Shown in pieces: positions 52,801 through 64,000 of a stretch of DNA of 64,000 bases. The notes under the pieces were generated by a model, which saw only the letters and a list, made by a program, of their open reading frames with translations, did no database searches and had not been told where the DNA came from. The first letter of the stretch is position 1, and every line of letters starts with the position of its first letter. The translations under genes and the position numbers were made by a program. The DNA is from Bugulina stolonifera (taxonomy: Eukaryota; Bryozoa; Gymnolaemata; Cheilostomatida; Bugulidae), in assembly GCA_935421135.1 (NCBI GenBank), contig OW285195.1, positions 12,616,391-12,680,390 on the forward strand, written 5' to 3'.

Positions 52801-55800
52801 AGATCATTATTGTTGTAGTATCAACACCATTGATACCTTTTTAGCCGCCATTTCCTTGAGTATCTTGATCTCCCTGTCGGTCAGAACATGATGGAAGAAG
52901 GACAAACCAGTTTTAGTATCTAGATCTTCTTTCTTGGCCGGAGATATTATCAAGAGTGGATGGTTGTTGTTTGTGTACATATGACACTGAAGGGGTCTAG
53001 TTTCCTTATCTTCTGTCTGAAATAAGAGAGAATACAGCATGATTTCGCTGAGGTGTGCGCTGCAAAATCACTGCAATGCAAGAACCATTTTTTGAGCAAC
53101 ACCACATTGTTGATTCGTCTTCCTATTTGCTACAGATTTTAGTGCTCATCTATATTTTACATATACAGTAGGTGGGAGCAGTTAGCCAAGATTGGCGAGG
53201 CAGGCGCAACATTTTGCTTTTTGGCCATAGCCAGAGCATCTTAGTGGAATTCAGAATGGAGAAGTTGCCTTTTCTATCTCCTGTATACATGGTGTCACCC
53301 CCCCCCCCAATTCAATTGCCCCAACCACAAGCCATGAGCTAAGGCTACATCAAATTATGCTATATGGCACCTAATTAAAACAGGCAAAGGTAGATAACTA
53401 CAGTGTATCTACAAAAATGTACATAAACATACATATACATGTATGGAATACAGGTACGTTCATTTAGGTTTCGGCTAGCCCTTCTCAAAACATAATCGTA
53501 AACAATACGCTAAATTAGACTTCCAAGACACTCACCTCTACAGTTTTACCATTACACAATTCATTATAATGAGGAAAAGGAGCTCTTGCATTGGGGTTGT
53601 TATAGGGCTTAGTGAGGATGACCTGTTTCTGAGCCTCCTTTTTGCCCCCAAGATGTTTGGTATAAATCTCCACATTTTCTTTCAGCCTGTTAACTGTCTC
53701 ATCGTCTTTGCCTTCGTAGTACTTGAGGAGATCGTAGGTGTAGTTAAGAGCGTAGTCATAGCTACCTTGCTAAAACGAGTGCTCAGAACATGTGATTTCA
53801 AAGTTTTCTAATAATGAAAATTAATATTGCATTATTATTTTGTTCTAAATGTGTTTTGCAATTCAAAATTACATTATGGCAGATTCATACTTGGAACAAT
53901 ATTTTGGGTAGGAATTCAGAAAATATTAGGGTAAAGTTGACACAATATTTCTTGCCGACATAACACACATGAAACCATGCACTATGATTACTTCACTTAG
54001 CCATGTACATGTACATGTAGATACAAAATTTACCCAGTGTTCAAATCAGCCGATTTCACAGTTTCCATGTAACTTTTAAGCAGTTCAACTGTGTGATCTT
54101 ATTTATATATTTGCTTCCGAAAGCTCATAGCGACATCTACATGTGCATGTGTATGTGAAGTATTGGCAACTTTGTGCCATAATTAGACCAATTAGTGATA
54201 GGCATCAGTACTTTTTAAACAGATCAACTACTGATTGGTAACAGATAATCTGAATCTGACCAATCACTGACCTCAGACACCGCAGCAATCATATCGTCGT
54301 ATGCTAACATGGCTGCCGGGATATCATTATCCTCTTCGTACAACTTCTTAGCTCTCTTCAAGTTGTTGTAGGCACAATGGTGGTTACCGGCAGAACTGCA
54401 CACCTCCCCTATTTCAAACAGCTCATCAGCTGTAAGTACAACACATTCAGCTAACGCAACATCACAGTGTGAATATAACAAGCGACTTCCTGATTCTTAG
54501 CCTCATATTCACGCGGGAAGCAGAGGCTAACATAAGTAAAATTACACAGGCAATGCAGCAAGAAAAGACGGAGTGAACTAATAAGTAACACTGTTGATGG
54601 ACGATTACCAATGACTCAGAATTACAGGCAATGAAATTTAATTGAATATTGTAACAATCATCGAATTCTAACCAGAGAGTACATCTTCGTGATTGTCTCC
54701 TTGAGGTCTAGAGAAGTCGGCAGCATCTCCATAAATCTCCTGAAGTCTAGCTATTGCCTTAACGCAGGACACATATTCGAACTCATCAGGCAGTTCTTCT
54801 AAGGTTGCATTTACTAAAAGTGCATTAATTTAGGTTAGTTTATGAATTACTACTAGCAGATGTCTAGCACATATTGGCCAATCAGTAGCCACCAACTATC
54901 AACTAGAAGCAGTTCAGAACTGCCAGTATATGAGATGTTTATAAATAAGGTACTGTTGCTAGTACACTAATGAACTGCATTATACTTACTATTGACCAGC
55001 GATCTATCAGTTACCAGTGAGTCAATGTCTTCAAAATGTTCAGCAAGAGATGAGAAGAACCGGAACATTCTGACCGGGTGAGACATTTCTTTCTCTAATC
55101 CTTCTTTGGTGACCCCTTCCGATTCTTTCTTCAGTTTTTTTATCAATCTGGATAATATATCACACAATTATAACATGTATATTGTATATGCCACTCTTCA
55201 ATATGTAACTTTATTTGCAGACAATCGGGCAGTGTGAGCAAACAAGCAAAGGACAGTTTTCGAGTACAAAATTTTCCCAAAGGTTGAGGTTGCTGTACTT
55301 ATGTGTTAATGCTAAATATTTATTTTAACAGTAACTTATTCGTTTTCTCATGATAAAAAACTCATACATGTACTTACGAAGTCAACCGCTGACACACTAA
55401 TCAGGTGAAGTGATTGTTATAAGGGAAGCCTGGGTTCTAAACCATTTAACAAAAGTGATTAATATGCTTATTAACAGTGAGTGATTTTTGTCCTGTGGGT
55501 AAGAATTTGCTACAGTTAGCATATACATGTAGTCAGCAATGCTCACACCCAGCTTTGCGAATAGCTTGGAGCCAGGGCTGTCAATAGCTTCAGTCTGAAT
55601 AGCCTGGGATCTATGTCATAGAATTCTATGATTAGAAATGCACTTACATTTGTAATTCTACTATGGTGTCTGCATCGTCCACATTAACCAGATACTCCTG
55701 GAGCTGGAGTGCCAAGATCCCCTTCAGTTCCACCACTCTGTGAATCCTGTCTATAGAGTGTATCATTTGGGAGCAAACAGTACCAACTGATACTACAAGT

Positions 55801-55826
55801 AGTAGTAAGATAGTAGTGAAATCCAT
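49865..55826 (-). CDS. P4HA: Prolyl 4-hydroxylase alpha subunit, copy 1
   Basis: ER-lumen Fe(II)/2-oxoglutarate dioxygenase subunit that hydroxylates proline in collagen-type sequences. Thirteen exons: 55826-55648, 55147-54990, 54813-54673, 54429-54272, 53769-53536, 53016-52837, 52630-52548, 52053-51954, 51563-51510, 51130-51074, 50709-50641, 50393-50297, 49935-49865; 1581 bases, 526 aa, against about 534 in human P4HA1. Start chosen at MDFTTILLLLVVSVGTVCSQ, a good signal peptide; an in-frame ATG 14 codons upstream is less likely. The N-terminal dimerisation region includes MSHPVRMFRFFSSL. The TPR-like peptide-binding domain has ADELFEIGEVC... NLKRAKKLYEE. The catalytic domain has YGIGGFYLPHYDW (iron ligands His and Asp), GNRIATWIFY, GGATVFPELG, LHAACPLLEGYKW (third iron ligand His) and SNKWFH (2-oxoglutarate Lys). 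All appear intact. There is no KDEL, as expected: retention is normally by the PDI beta subunit. Confidence 0.95.
50801..50906. repeat. Palindromic MITE, best-preserved copy of the AGTTGTCCTCT family
   Basis: In an intron of P4HA copy 1. Arms ATAAGCTATCGATTACAATT + AGAAGTTGTCCTCTCTC and GAGAGAGGACAACTTCTAAT + TATAATCAATAGCTTAT flank a loop of only 9-10 bases. Outer ends read ATGGGCAC and GTCCAT. No coding capacity. Confidence 0.75.
51214..51372. repeat. Tandem TACATGTA-based minisatellite
   Basis: About four units of roughly 39 bases, each TACATGTACATGTATATGTA then CAATGTATACATG, in an intron of P4HA copy 1. Apparent open frames on both strands (Tyr/Met- or His/Val-rich) come only from the repeat. 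Confidence 0.8.
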
Positions 55827-57261
55827 GTCTCTGCCAGACTGAGTGACACAACCAACAGGTGTCTGCAAGTGAGTGGGATTGAAAAAAATATGAACCAGCT
55901 TAGTAGATGTGGTATAGCTAATCCACTGTATTAGTTTGTATTATGTGCATAAGGTAAATCGTTAATTTATTTCACCAATAAATGCGTTCTTAAATCGTCT
56001 CCATGGAAACTAGAGCAATAAATAATTTTATAATAATTTAGTAAATTAATGTTTACATATTATGTGACTGTACATTACAATGTGGTGTTACGTGTAAATG
56101 AGCCATAACCATGGTGAAATAATATATAAAATACAAAGTAGCAAGTAAAATTTATACGCTATGTACAGTTATCTGTGATATGATAATAGTATGTGACTGT
56201 AACAAGAGGAGCATTGCACTGGATGAAAGGCAACAACAAGATGATAATATATAATATACTGTTACATACAAAAGCATACCGTCATCTGAGTAAACTTAAC
56301 TCATAGCTTACATGTTCAGAGGTACATGTATACAATACACGCATTACAATACCTTGTATGCTCAAGTGTGTATGTGTGTGTGTGAATGATATTTAGCCAA
56401 TAATTCTTTGGATTACGCTCACTGTGAGCTTGTCGAGAGTAGACAACTCTAGATTAATTATGCAACATGCATAGGCTGTCGACAGATAATGTAAGAATAA
56501 CCTAAATCATTGGTTACCCTCATCACTAAAAGCCTCTGTTTGACTAGCTCCACCCAAGCACCACTAGACTGGGATCCAAATACATGTACTGTATATCATA
56601 ATGTCACCGATTACCTGTAGATCTAGGGCACCAGTAGCAGCAAAGGTACAAGTTTCAATAACAATATTCACAAAATAGACTAGGAAAAGCTATAACACAT
56701 TTTTGTACACAAAGATAATAATATGCTTATTTGATGACGTTACTACATTACCATTATGAAGTATATAATTATTATGTCATTGTATAATAATGATTATGTA
56801 TAGAGTAATTGGACTGATTATGGAAGAAGAATCCAATCACTCAATACGAAAGTTTGTGTTAAAAGTGCCAGAGACAGAGCAGATACATGTAACTCTACAA
56901 TTAGGTCCCATCCTCTACTTTTGTGCAAAGAGACTGAGATTTGATAGCTATTGTAGAGTTGTCATACCTTGTTCCAAACTAGTCAAACTCTCGACGGACA
57001 AACTTTAATCTAACACTCAACAAACTCCAATCTAACACTCGTAATAGATAACTCAAAATAAGTCTTAAAGTGAGTGCATTAAAGTATAGAACACAGGCTA
57101 ATTAGTGTCTTATCTTGTGTTTACACAAGAGTTTCATATATCAAGTTTTTGAATTATGTGAATGAATTCAGTTCCTCAGTTCCGGCTCCATGTTTCTTCA
57201 TATCGCTGGGTCAGTGTAATTTTGGGCAATGCTACTAGATGGTCATAACAACTCTGGTTCA
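55827..57261. other. Gap between the tandem prolyl hydroxylase genes
   Basis: No exon found on either strand. It holds the promoter of copy 1 and the 3' UTR of copy 2 (minus strand). No clear repeats except a TGTG run near 56370. Confidence 0.55.
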
Positions 57262-60200
57262 TTATAATGAAGGGTCAGTTTTACAGCGCCATTTGAACTC
57301 ATTTCCTCCTGTGTGAAACCACTTGTTGCTGACTGTAATAAACAAGTAATATTGCTTTACAGCGTATATTTAAAAAACAGATTAAATTGGGTGCCAAAAT
57401 TATACTAGAGGAAAGTACATGTGACTCTTAATGTTTCGTTATAATTAATATACCAAAGCATATAATGAACATCAGAACCTGATTCTTATATAACGGAGCA
57501 CCATTTTATCACATTTATCTTAAAATAGTTTTAAAATTCATGATATTGTATTTGTTTGGGGAGTTCACTAGCAGCATCATTCACTGAGACCTCTGTAGTT
57601 ATGATTGCAATAACTTTATGTATGAAAGGCACATACTAAATAGTTGTATGCTTTTAAGCTTACCCCACTTATATCCTTCCAGAACTGGACAGGCAGCATG
57701 AAGTGTCCGCGGGTCACCCTCTCCATTGTAATAAAGATTTCTCCAGAATGCCGCTCCTCCCTACAGAGCAAAATGGTGAGGTGCATGATAATGTAGAAGC
57801 TTTACTGAAAGAGGTAACATCAACTCCAAACAGCAATCTAGTCACTCATTTTTCTTATAATGTTTAAAATTCAAGCTACCGAACGGGACCCCAGCCGCAC
57901 GGGACCCCAGCCGCATGGGACCCCAGCCGCATAGGATCACAGCCGCATAGTATCACAGCCGCATAGTATCACAGCCGCGCAGGATCCCAGCCGCGTAGGA
58001 TCACGGATCACGGATCACAGCCGCACAGGATCACAGCCGCACAGGATCACAGCCGCACAGGATCACAGCCGAATAGGATCACAGTCAGTTAGGTGAGAAT
58101 AAGTGTGAGAGTTTAGAATTTAAGCTACTTGTTAATGCAGATGGTTTAGTTACCTTTTCTGGCCAGACGGTCACCCCCAAATTTGGAAATACTGTAGCTC
58201 CGCCCCTTGCTACATCATTCAGCTGTAAGCATAATAAATATTCAGATGCAAGCAATTAATGTAGAGGAAGTTTTCAAAGTGGCTGTCAGATTGCAGGCTA
58301 CAAAATAAGATAGGTCAGCAGTGCTCCGCCTACAATGACAACCCTTTACCTACAGTCACAATAATCTACTGACAACAACTAGCGTACTATAAGAAACACA
58401 AGCTACAACAGATTATATTTATTATTTGTACACGTACAAGGAACAAAACTAGATAATAAAGCAGCTGCTTCAGATGATCTGAATGCGTTCTAGGAAACTA
58501 AGGGATACACAGTAGCAATGACACTGAAGCTGTAGAATTAAACGTATTCTGAGCTGGCCTTACATAGAATATCCAAGTAGCAATTCTGTTGCCGCCAAAG
58601 TCTGGAAACGGATCTTCTCCCTACAATCAGTTAGCAAAACACCCTACATGTATATGCAGTGTAACTTACTCAAAAACTGCAACTTTTTAAATGTAAAAAC
58701 AGTTCAGGTGACAGTTGGTAGAGGTTTGCGCCACCCATGCTCTGAGTATACTGGGAAACCAGGGCACAGGATTCTATCTGAACAAAGCTGGAAAAGCAGA
58801 ATTTTTAAGTTTTAGCCATGGGACATCATTTCTTGTGCATAATAACAGTACATAATGTAAATGCTGTTGTAGAACTATTATTATTGGACTCACCACGCCC
58901 CAATCATAATGAGGTGAATAGAAGCCTCCAATTCCATAACTGAGAACCTAAATAAGAAAAACTTAAGAAACTCAAGCTATCTGAGCAAACATTCACTCTA
59001 CCTGAGGGGAACCATTAACCTAACAATAAGCCAATGAAATACCCGAGCGACTCATTGAATGAATGGCAAACTTATCGATCTGTTACTTCCTGTGACTTCC
59101 TGCTATTTCCTGTAATGGTAGACGTGTTATGAGCAGGCTGTAATAGCCTCTGAGTTTAGAAAATTATTGGAGGGGAAGAATGATTGGTGAGACACATAAG
59201 ACTTAGATAGACAGTGTAAAAACACCGCCTGATATCATATAGAAATATGCTAGTGGTTGATGATGAAATACTCACCTGGAAGTCTTCTGCAGAAGATAGA
59301 CTAAGGCCTACAGTTGCAACAACTCTATTTGATATAGCTTTTATCATACTGTCCTCGCTATCCTTGACCCACCCTCTAAAAGTTATATCAAGAAAGCAGC
59401 TTGCAATTAAAAGTCTCCCAAACTATGTGGGGATGCGTGTATTATAATACCATATTTAGTTGAGTACTACTTTATATATTATTACCCTGCTAAGATTTCA
59501 GTTATGAAAGGTGTTCTAATCGGTCAAGGTCAAATACATCTTAGCAAGTACATTAGTTTCCTCGCGACCTTTTGGATTGGCCCGTTTTGCAAATGCAACT
59601 TCTAAAATGGTCGATCGCCTTAGCCAAAAGTGCTATCAACCTGAGATTTTGTTTGGTCGGAGCAAATCATCCCTAGCTCATAGGCACACCCGGGTCTCTT
59701 CTATGAAAATAAGGAATCTGTTTTCGGCCCAAGACAATGTGTTGAAGTGATGAACGTGATAAAAATGACTCGTGAAATTGTTGAAAAAGCGAGTTTGTGT
59801 GTGCCTAAAAATTAAGTCATGAAGACACTATACACCGAATATACATGTACTACTGTTACACTCACGTTTTACTGGACCGCTTTTCATGTTCAGTTTCTAA
59901 AGTCCTGTTGCTGGCAATAGAGGAGTCTTCCAGCTAAAATCATATGATCATCTTGGAAACTTTAGATAAGTTCATATAACTTTAGATATAACCGAATAAA
60001 CGTCTTCATTTTAAAAATAAAAATAACAAGATACAACTGTAGATACTGTAGCCAGCTTTGGCCAAAAAACCTGTTAACAGAGCTTTGACTTTGTTTTATC
60101 TACACCAATTTCTTGGTGCTTTAAGTTTGCATAAATTAGTATAGCAGCCGTACCAGAAAGTCAAAAGGTTCTTGAACAAATTGAATAATTCAAAATTCTA

Positions 60201-63200
60201 ACTGCTTAATTTAACTGAAATAGTTTTCCTCCTTCATTTTACATAAAAAAAGGCTGTCATGAGTTTAGTGAAGGGGATAATGCATAGTTTACAAAATGAT
60301 ATTTGTTCAAGTTGATGCAAAAACTATAATTAAAATTCCAACAGTCAAGCTACAAATAGCGATTAGTTTACGGTAGGATAGGCAATTGTTGTTGGTATTC
60401 AATCAGAGCCAGCAGATAATTAAAATCACAGGCTACAATTGCTGTCTAAATATTATTACATGTACGTTGACTTCAAAAATCTTGAGAATAAGGGCGTTGC
60501 AAGCTAGGTTCACTCAGCATTCCTTTGCACCAAATCAAATTATCACATGAGTGTGGTCAATTGTGTTAGCAAAGATAGAATTTAGATTTGATTAGTGTGA
60601 TGCTTGCTGCAGTTTAGCTTTTAAGATAAATACCACACTCCAAGTGAATGACAAGAGACAGCACACTAGCGTTTATGTTAATAACAAGATGATAATCAGA
60701 CCGTTTTAGCTGCTGCTGCTTTTAGTATCTTGATCTCCTTGTCTGTCAGAACATGATGGAAGAAAGACAAACCAGTTTTAGTATCCAGATCTTCCTTCTT
60801 GGCTGGAGATATTATTAAGAGTGGATGGTTGTTGTTTGTGTACATATGGCACTGAAGAGGTTGAGTTTCTGTAAATACTGTCTGAAACGAGAGAGAGAAT
60901 ATTGATGGCATTCATACGCGTACAAAATTATAAAGGGCAAGGTAGAACTTTACACCAATCACCTACCTATATATACACATACATGTAAATTATACATCCA
61001 ACTATGTTGTTATTATGTGTCACGTTTGAGTTCTAAGTTGTACTTAGAGAGGGTTTCAACCAATTTTATTGCGAGAGTACAAGTTTTCAAAAAATACACG
61101 TATTTTCAACTTCATTTGTATGATAGAGTGAGCAACAATATTTATCCATGAAAGAGATTTTAAATCATCTGCAGTAGCCATCCTAAACTGGAAAAGCGGA
61201 AAGAAGAAGATGACAGATGTAAAGTCTGACCTACATGTATCTCAACAACTATTTGCTAGTGTTACAAGACTTTTTATTGGTTGACAAATACTGTAACTCA
61301 CTTTTATTGGTTCACCGTTGCACAGCTCCTTATAATTGAGATATGTACGTCTAGAGATTGGGTTTTTGTATGGCTCGGTGATAGTAACTTTTCTCTTGGC
61401 CTTTTCCTCTCCTCCAAGGAGATTGATGAGAATCTTTATATTGTTATTCAGCCTCCGAGTTGCTACCTCATCCTTTTCATAGTATTTGAGTAGATCATAG
61501 GTGTAGTTAAGGGCATGACCCGAGTTACCTTGCTAAAAGTTTAATCAAAGTGAGTGATTTCAAATTTCTTTCAGAAAGTATCACATTATACATGTATTTG
61601 GGTCCAAAGTAACATATTATATTTCAAAATATTTTATGAATGTGTGATATATTCATTCTGTAAATAAGTTTCTTTGGGGTAAAAAATCCAAAAACTTGTA
61701 CGAAACATCCTAATTGATATGAATGGTATACAGTATTATCACACCCATACCCCCACATACAAAACTAACACTGTTTTCTACTTGGTAAGCTTCTATTTGA
61801 TGACTTTGTTCCTTGACCTAAAAATGTTTCTCACAAAATGATGCAACCTAGTGTAATACCTCAGTTTCTGAGAGCTGGCAGATACATGTATATATACCAA
61901 CAAGCTATTGATCATAACCAGAAGTTGTCCTCCCTCAATTTGTATTCCTCATTGCTTTGTTCTTTTTTTATTCCAAGGTGTGACACATTTGCTCAACTTG
62001 TGCTAGTCGAAAATTAAATCTCGGTAATTATTTGCTTTTAATAAAATAGGCAAAAATTCTTTTCTTTGGAATTGACCTATTTATGTGTGTTATGGAGTCT
62101 ACATTGCATGCTAGGATCAGCAGGGTAGACAAGGTGGTTTACTCCGTCTCGGATACTATACATGTACATGTACCTGCTGTTTGTCTTCCAACTGAACAAC
62201 AAATTATTTAATGGTTGTGGTTTGTGGTCAGACTAGAACATAATTATTTGTCATTGGATAGATTTAGGAAATAATGTCCCAAAGTTGAAAAGGGTGTATC
62301 ATACCCTGGAAAATACCAGAGAGGAGCAGCGGTTGAGAGGACAACTTCTAGTTATGACCAATATCTTATTGGTGACCATGGCTTATGCGCATCTGCATCT
62401 AAATAACTACGCAGTAAATTGACCAAGTACTGACCTCTGCCAAAGCATAAGTGAAGTACTCGTATGCTAACATAGCCGCTGGAAAATTATTAGCCTCCTC
62501 ATGAATCTCTCTAGCTCTCTTGAAACTGTTTAAAGAGCAATGCCCGTCTCCTTGTAGAGCACACACCTTTCCTATTTTAAACAGCTCATGTCCTGGAAGC
62601 AAAGTTTATAGAATTCATAAGTTGTTCTACGGCCTTATGAACCAATAGGATCACACGAAGCCTGACATAATAAACGGCCTGGTTTAAAGTAGTTGTGGGC
62701 CTCGAAAAATTACCGATAAAACAATGGAGTCTTCGCAAGATTGGCGAAAACATTGCCCTGAGATTGGCTAGAAGTACCTGTAATGCTAGCCCATTATTTT
62801 CAAGATACATGATGTTTATACCGATAGCATCAATAGAAGAGGCAAGCATTTAGAAGAGCTCAAATATTGGAAAAAGGCCCAAAAAGCTTGAGCTATCCTA
62901 CTGATCACGTGGTCTGGACTATTTATGCCTCATGTAAACCAAAGATGGTAAAAGTATGCTTTTTGTGCAGACGGCCAACTACTGCTGCTGACCTATATTT
63001 CTATAGCCTAAGCGTTTGACCACAGGCTGGGCCCTCATTAAAGAGCAACGGTTTGCCAATTTTGGCAAGAGAACCACGGCAAATGACTATGCGCATCGTT
63101 TGCTGGATAAACTTGGTAGATAGAAACTTTGCTGGAAGCGTAAAATAACCTGTGACACAGCGTCACATTGTGAGCATGACAAGATTCAGTAATAATCACT

Positions 63201-63968
63201 AGCTTTCCATGCCTTGCAGGGACAGACAATTTATAGTAATTCAAAGTATCGAAAGCCAGTCATTGTCTATAGAAAGGGACTCTGTGAGTGCATATCGATA
63301 TGTTATAAAACTACTAGATTCGTCAAGCATTTATCAACTAAAGAAGGTAACACAAAACCACATAAAAAAAACATCTCATCATTCCTTGTGGTAGATACGG
63401 CATTTGACAGCTCCATGACGCAAGATTGAGTGTGAAGCTGATTTTATATTGAAGTGTAAAACCGATAGATTTTTTTATACCTACCAGTGAATACATCTTT
63501 GTGGTTACCTCCTTGAGGTCTAGTAAAATCGGCGGCATCTCCATACATCTGCTGCAGCCGAGCTATTGCCTTAACAGTATACACAAATTCTGGCTCCTCG
63601 GGTAGTTCTTCTAAAGTTTTTTTGACTGAAAATACATTGATGTGTGACAATTTAATAGCTGTTACCAGCAGAAACTTGACTAACTATCATCACAACTATA
63701 GTTAGTCAGCTACATCATGGACAGCCTTCCCAAATATTGAAACTTGCTCCGTGTGTACAAGCTAAGGCTGCTATTAAAAGCATTGGCAAAGTTGGACTGC
63801 ATTGGCTTACTATTTGCTATCGACTTGTCTTTTACGAGTGAATCAATTTCTTTGCGGTATTCTTCAAACGAAGCGAAGAATCGAAACATTCTGACTGGAT
63901 GAGACATTGTTTTCTCTAGCTCTTCTTTGGTGACCTCTTCTGATTCATCCTTCAACTTCCTCACCAAC
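57262..63968 (-). CDS. P4HA: Prolyl 4-hydroxylase alpha subunit, copy 2 (exon 1 off the right edge)
   Basis: Tandem paralogue of the gene at 49865-55826 with the same exon order and phases. Exons 2-13: 63968-63811, 63625-63485, 62592-62435, 61532-61302, 60881-60702, 59933-59866, 59375-59276, 58947-58894, 58620-58564, 58222-58154, 57760-57664, 57332-57262. The signal-peptide exon is beyond 64000. Exon 2 has MSHPVRMFRFFASF; exon 4 the TPR-like HELFKIGKVC... FKRAREIHEE; the catalytic part YGIGGFYSPHYDW, GNRIATWIFY, GGATVFPNLG, LHAACPVLEGYKW and SNKWFH, so both iron His residues, the Asp and the Lys are kept. Exon 7 differs in length (68 against 83 bases) and sequence; it lies in a variable linker. 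The exon 6 donor (ACG|GTCTGA) is poor. The C-terminus FKWRCKTDPSL matches copy 1's FTWSCKTDPTL. Confidence 0.94.
57878..58086. repeat. GC-rich minisatellite, about 16-bp unit
   Basis: Roughly a dozen units of CAGCCGCACAGGATCA / CAGCCGCACGGGACCC in an intron of P4HA copy 2. It is far richer in CG than its surroundings. The units fall into two sub-types (GGGACCC at the left, AGGATCA at the right), showing local homogenisation. Confidence 0.85.
61903..62385. repeat. Longer member of the AGTTGTCCTCT MITE family
   Basis: Left end AAGCTATTGATCATAACCAG + AAGTTGTCCTCCCTCAATT and right end GAGAGGACAACTTCTAGTTA + TGACCAATATCTTATTGG enclose about 400 bases of non-coding sequence in an intron of P4HA copy 2. 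It suggests the 106-bp palindromic copy at 50801 is an internal deletion derivative. Confidence 0.6.
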
Positions 63969-64000
63969 CTGATTCATATAGGACATGCTTCATATTCTAC

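Overview
This is eukaryotic (animal) genomic DNA: AT-rich, with genes split by short GT-AG introns, poly(A) signals, non-LTR retrotransposons, and many fold-back or MITE-like repeats rich in the palindromic octamer TACATGTA. The protein set (a PRDM1/Blimp-1 zinc-finger factor, the selenocysteine-tRNA factor TRNAU1AP, a stefin, a Golgi beta-1,4-galactosyltransferase, collagen prolyl 4-hydroxylase alpha subunits and SUEL/CUB receptors) points to a metazoan. A non-vertebrate marine invertebrate fits; a sponge or another early-branching lineage is my best guess, but the species cannot be fixed from the sequence alone. All gene models below were built by hand from splice sites and reading-frame continuity.

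Layout. 1-8.7 kb: the 3' two thirds of a plus-strand PRDM1-like gene with five zinc fingers; the PR/SET part lies off the left edge. 10.7-13.25 kb: a complete minus-strand TRNAU1AP (6 exons, 291 aa). 13.5-20.6 kb: a nest of Jockey/CR1-like LINEs. Two decayed copies lie in inverted orientation, a long intact-frame LINE (endonuclease plus reverse transcriptase, minus strand) is joined head to head with the 3' end of a second family, and a 5'-truncated third LINE lies on the plus strand. 21.0-24.9 kb: a plus-strand stefin (cystatin B-like) gene of 3 exons with a GC-AG intron and a possible secretion signal. 25-29 kb: repeats only. 29.0-31.1 kb: a minus-strand beta-1,4-galactosyltransferase (3 exons, 344 aa).

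33.0-47.0 kb: two tandem minus-strand paralogues (508 and 614 aa) of a single-pass receptor with the order signal peptide, SUEL/galactose-lectin-like domain, CUB domain, stalk (with an EGF domain in one copy, a long Thr/Pro stalk in the other), transmembrane helix, and a kinase-less cytoplasmic tail rich in tyrosines with YxxP motifs. This is the most novel-looking system in the window. The first coding exon of the upstream paralogue ends in a 36-bp minisatellite whose repeat units carry the splice donor itself.

48.4-49.3 kb: a nearly 1-kb fold-back element. 49.9-55.8 kb and 57.3-64.0 kb: two tandem minus-strand prolyl 4-hydroxylase alpha-subunit genes with matching 13-exon architecture (exon 1 of the second lies off the right edge) and intact catalytic residues.

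No bacterial-type operons, CRISPR arrays, rRNA genes or clear functional tRNA genes were seen. The genes are not obviously functionally linked, except that each tandem pair arose by local duplication, and that the galactosyltransferase and the prolyl hydroxylases both act in the secretory pathway on extracellular proteins.
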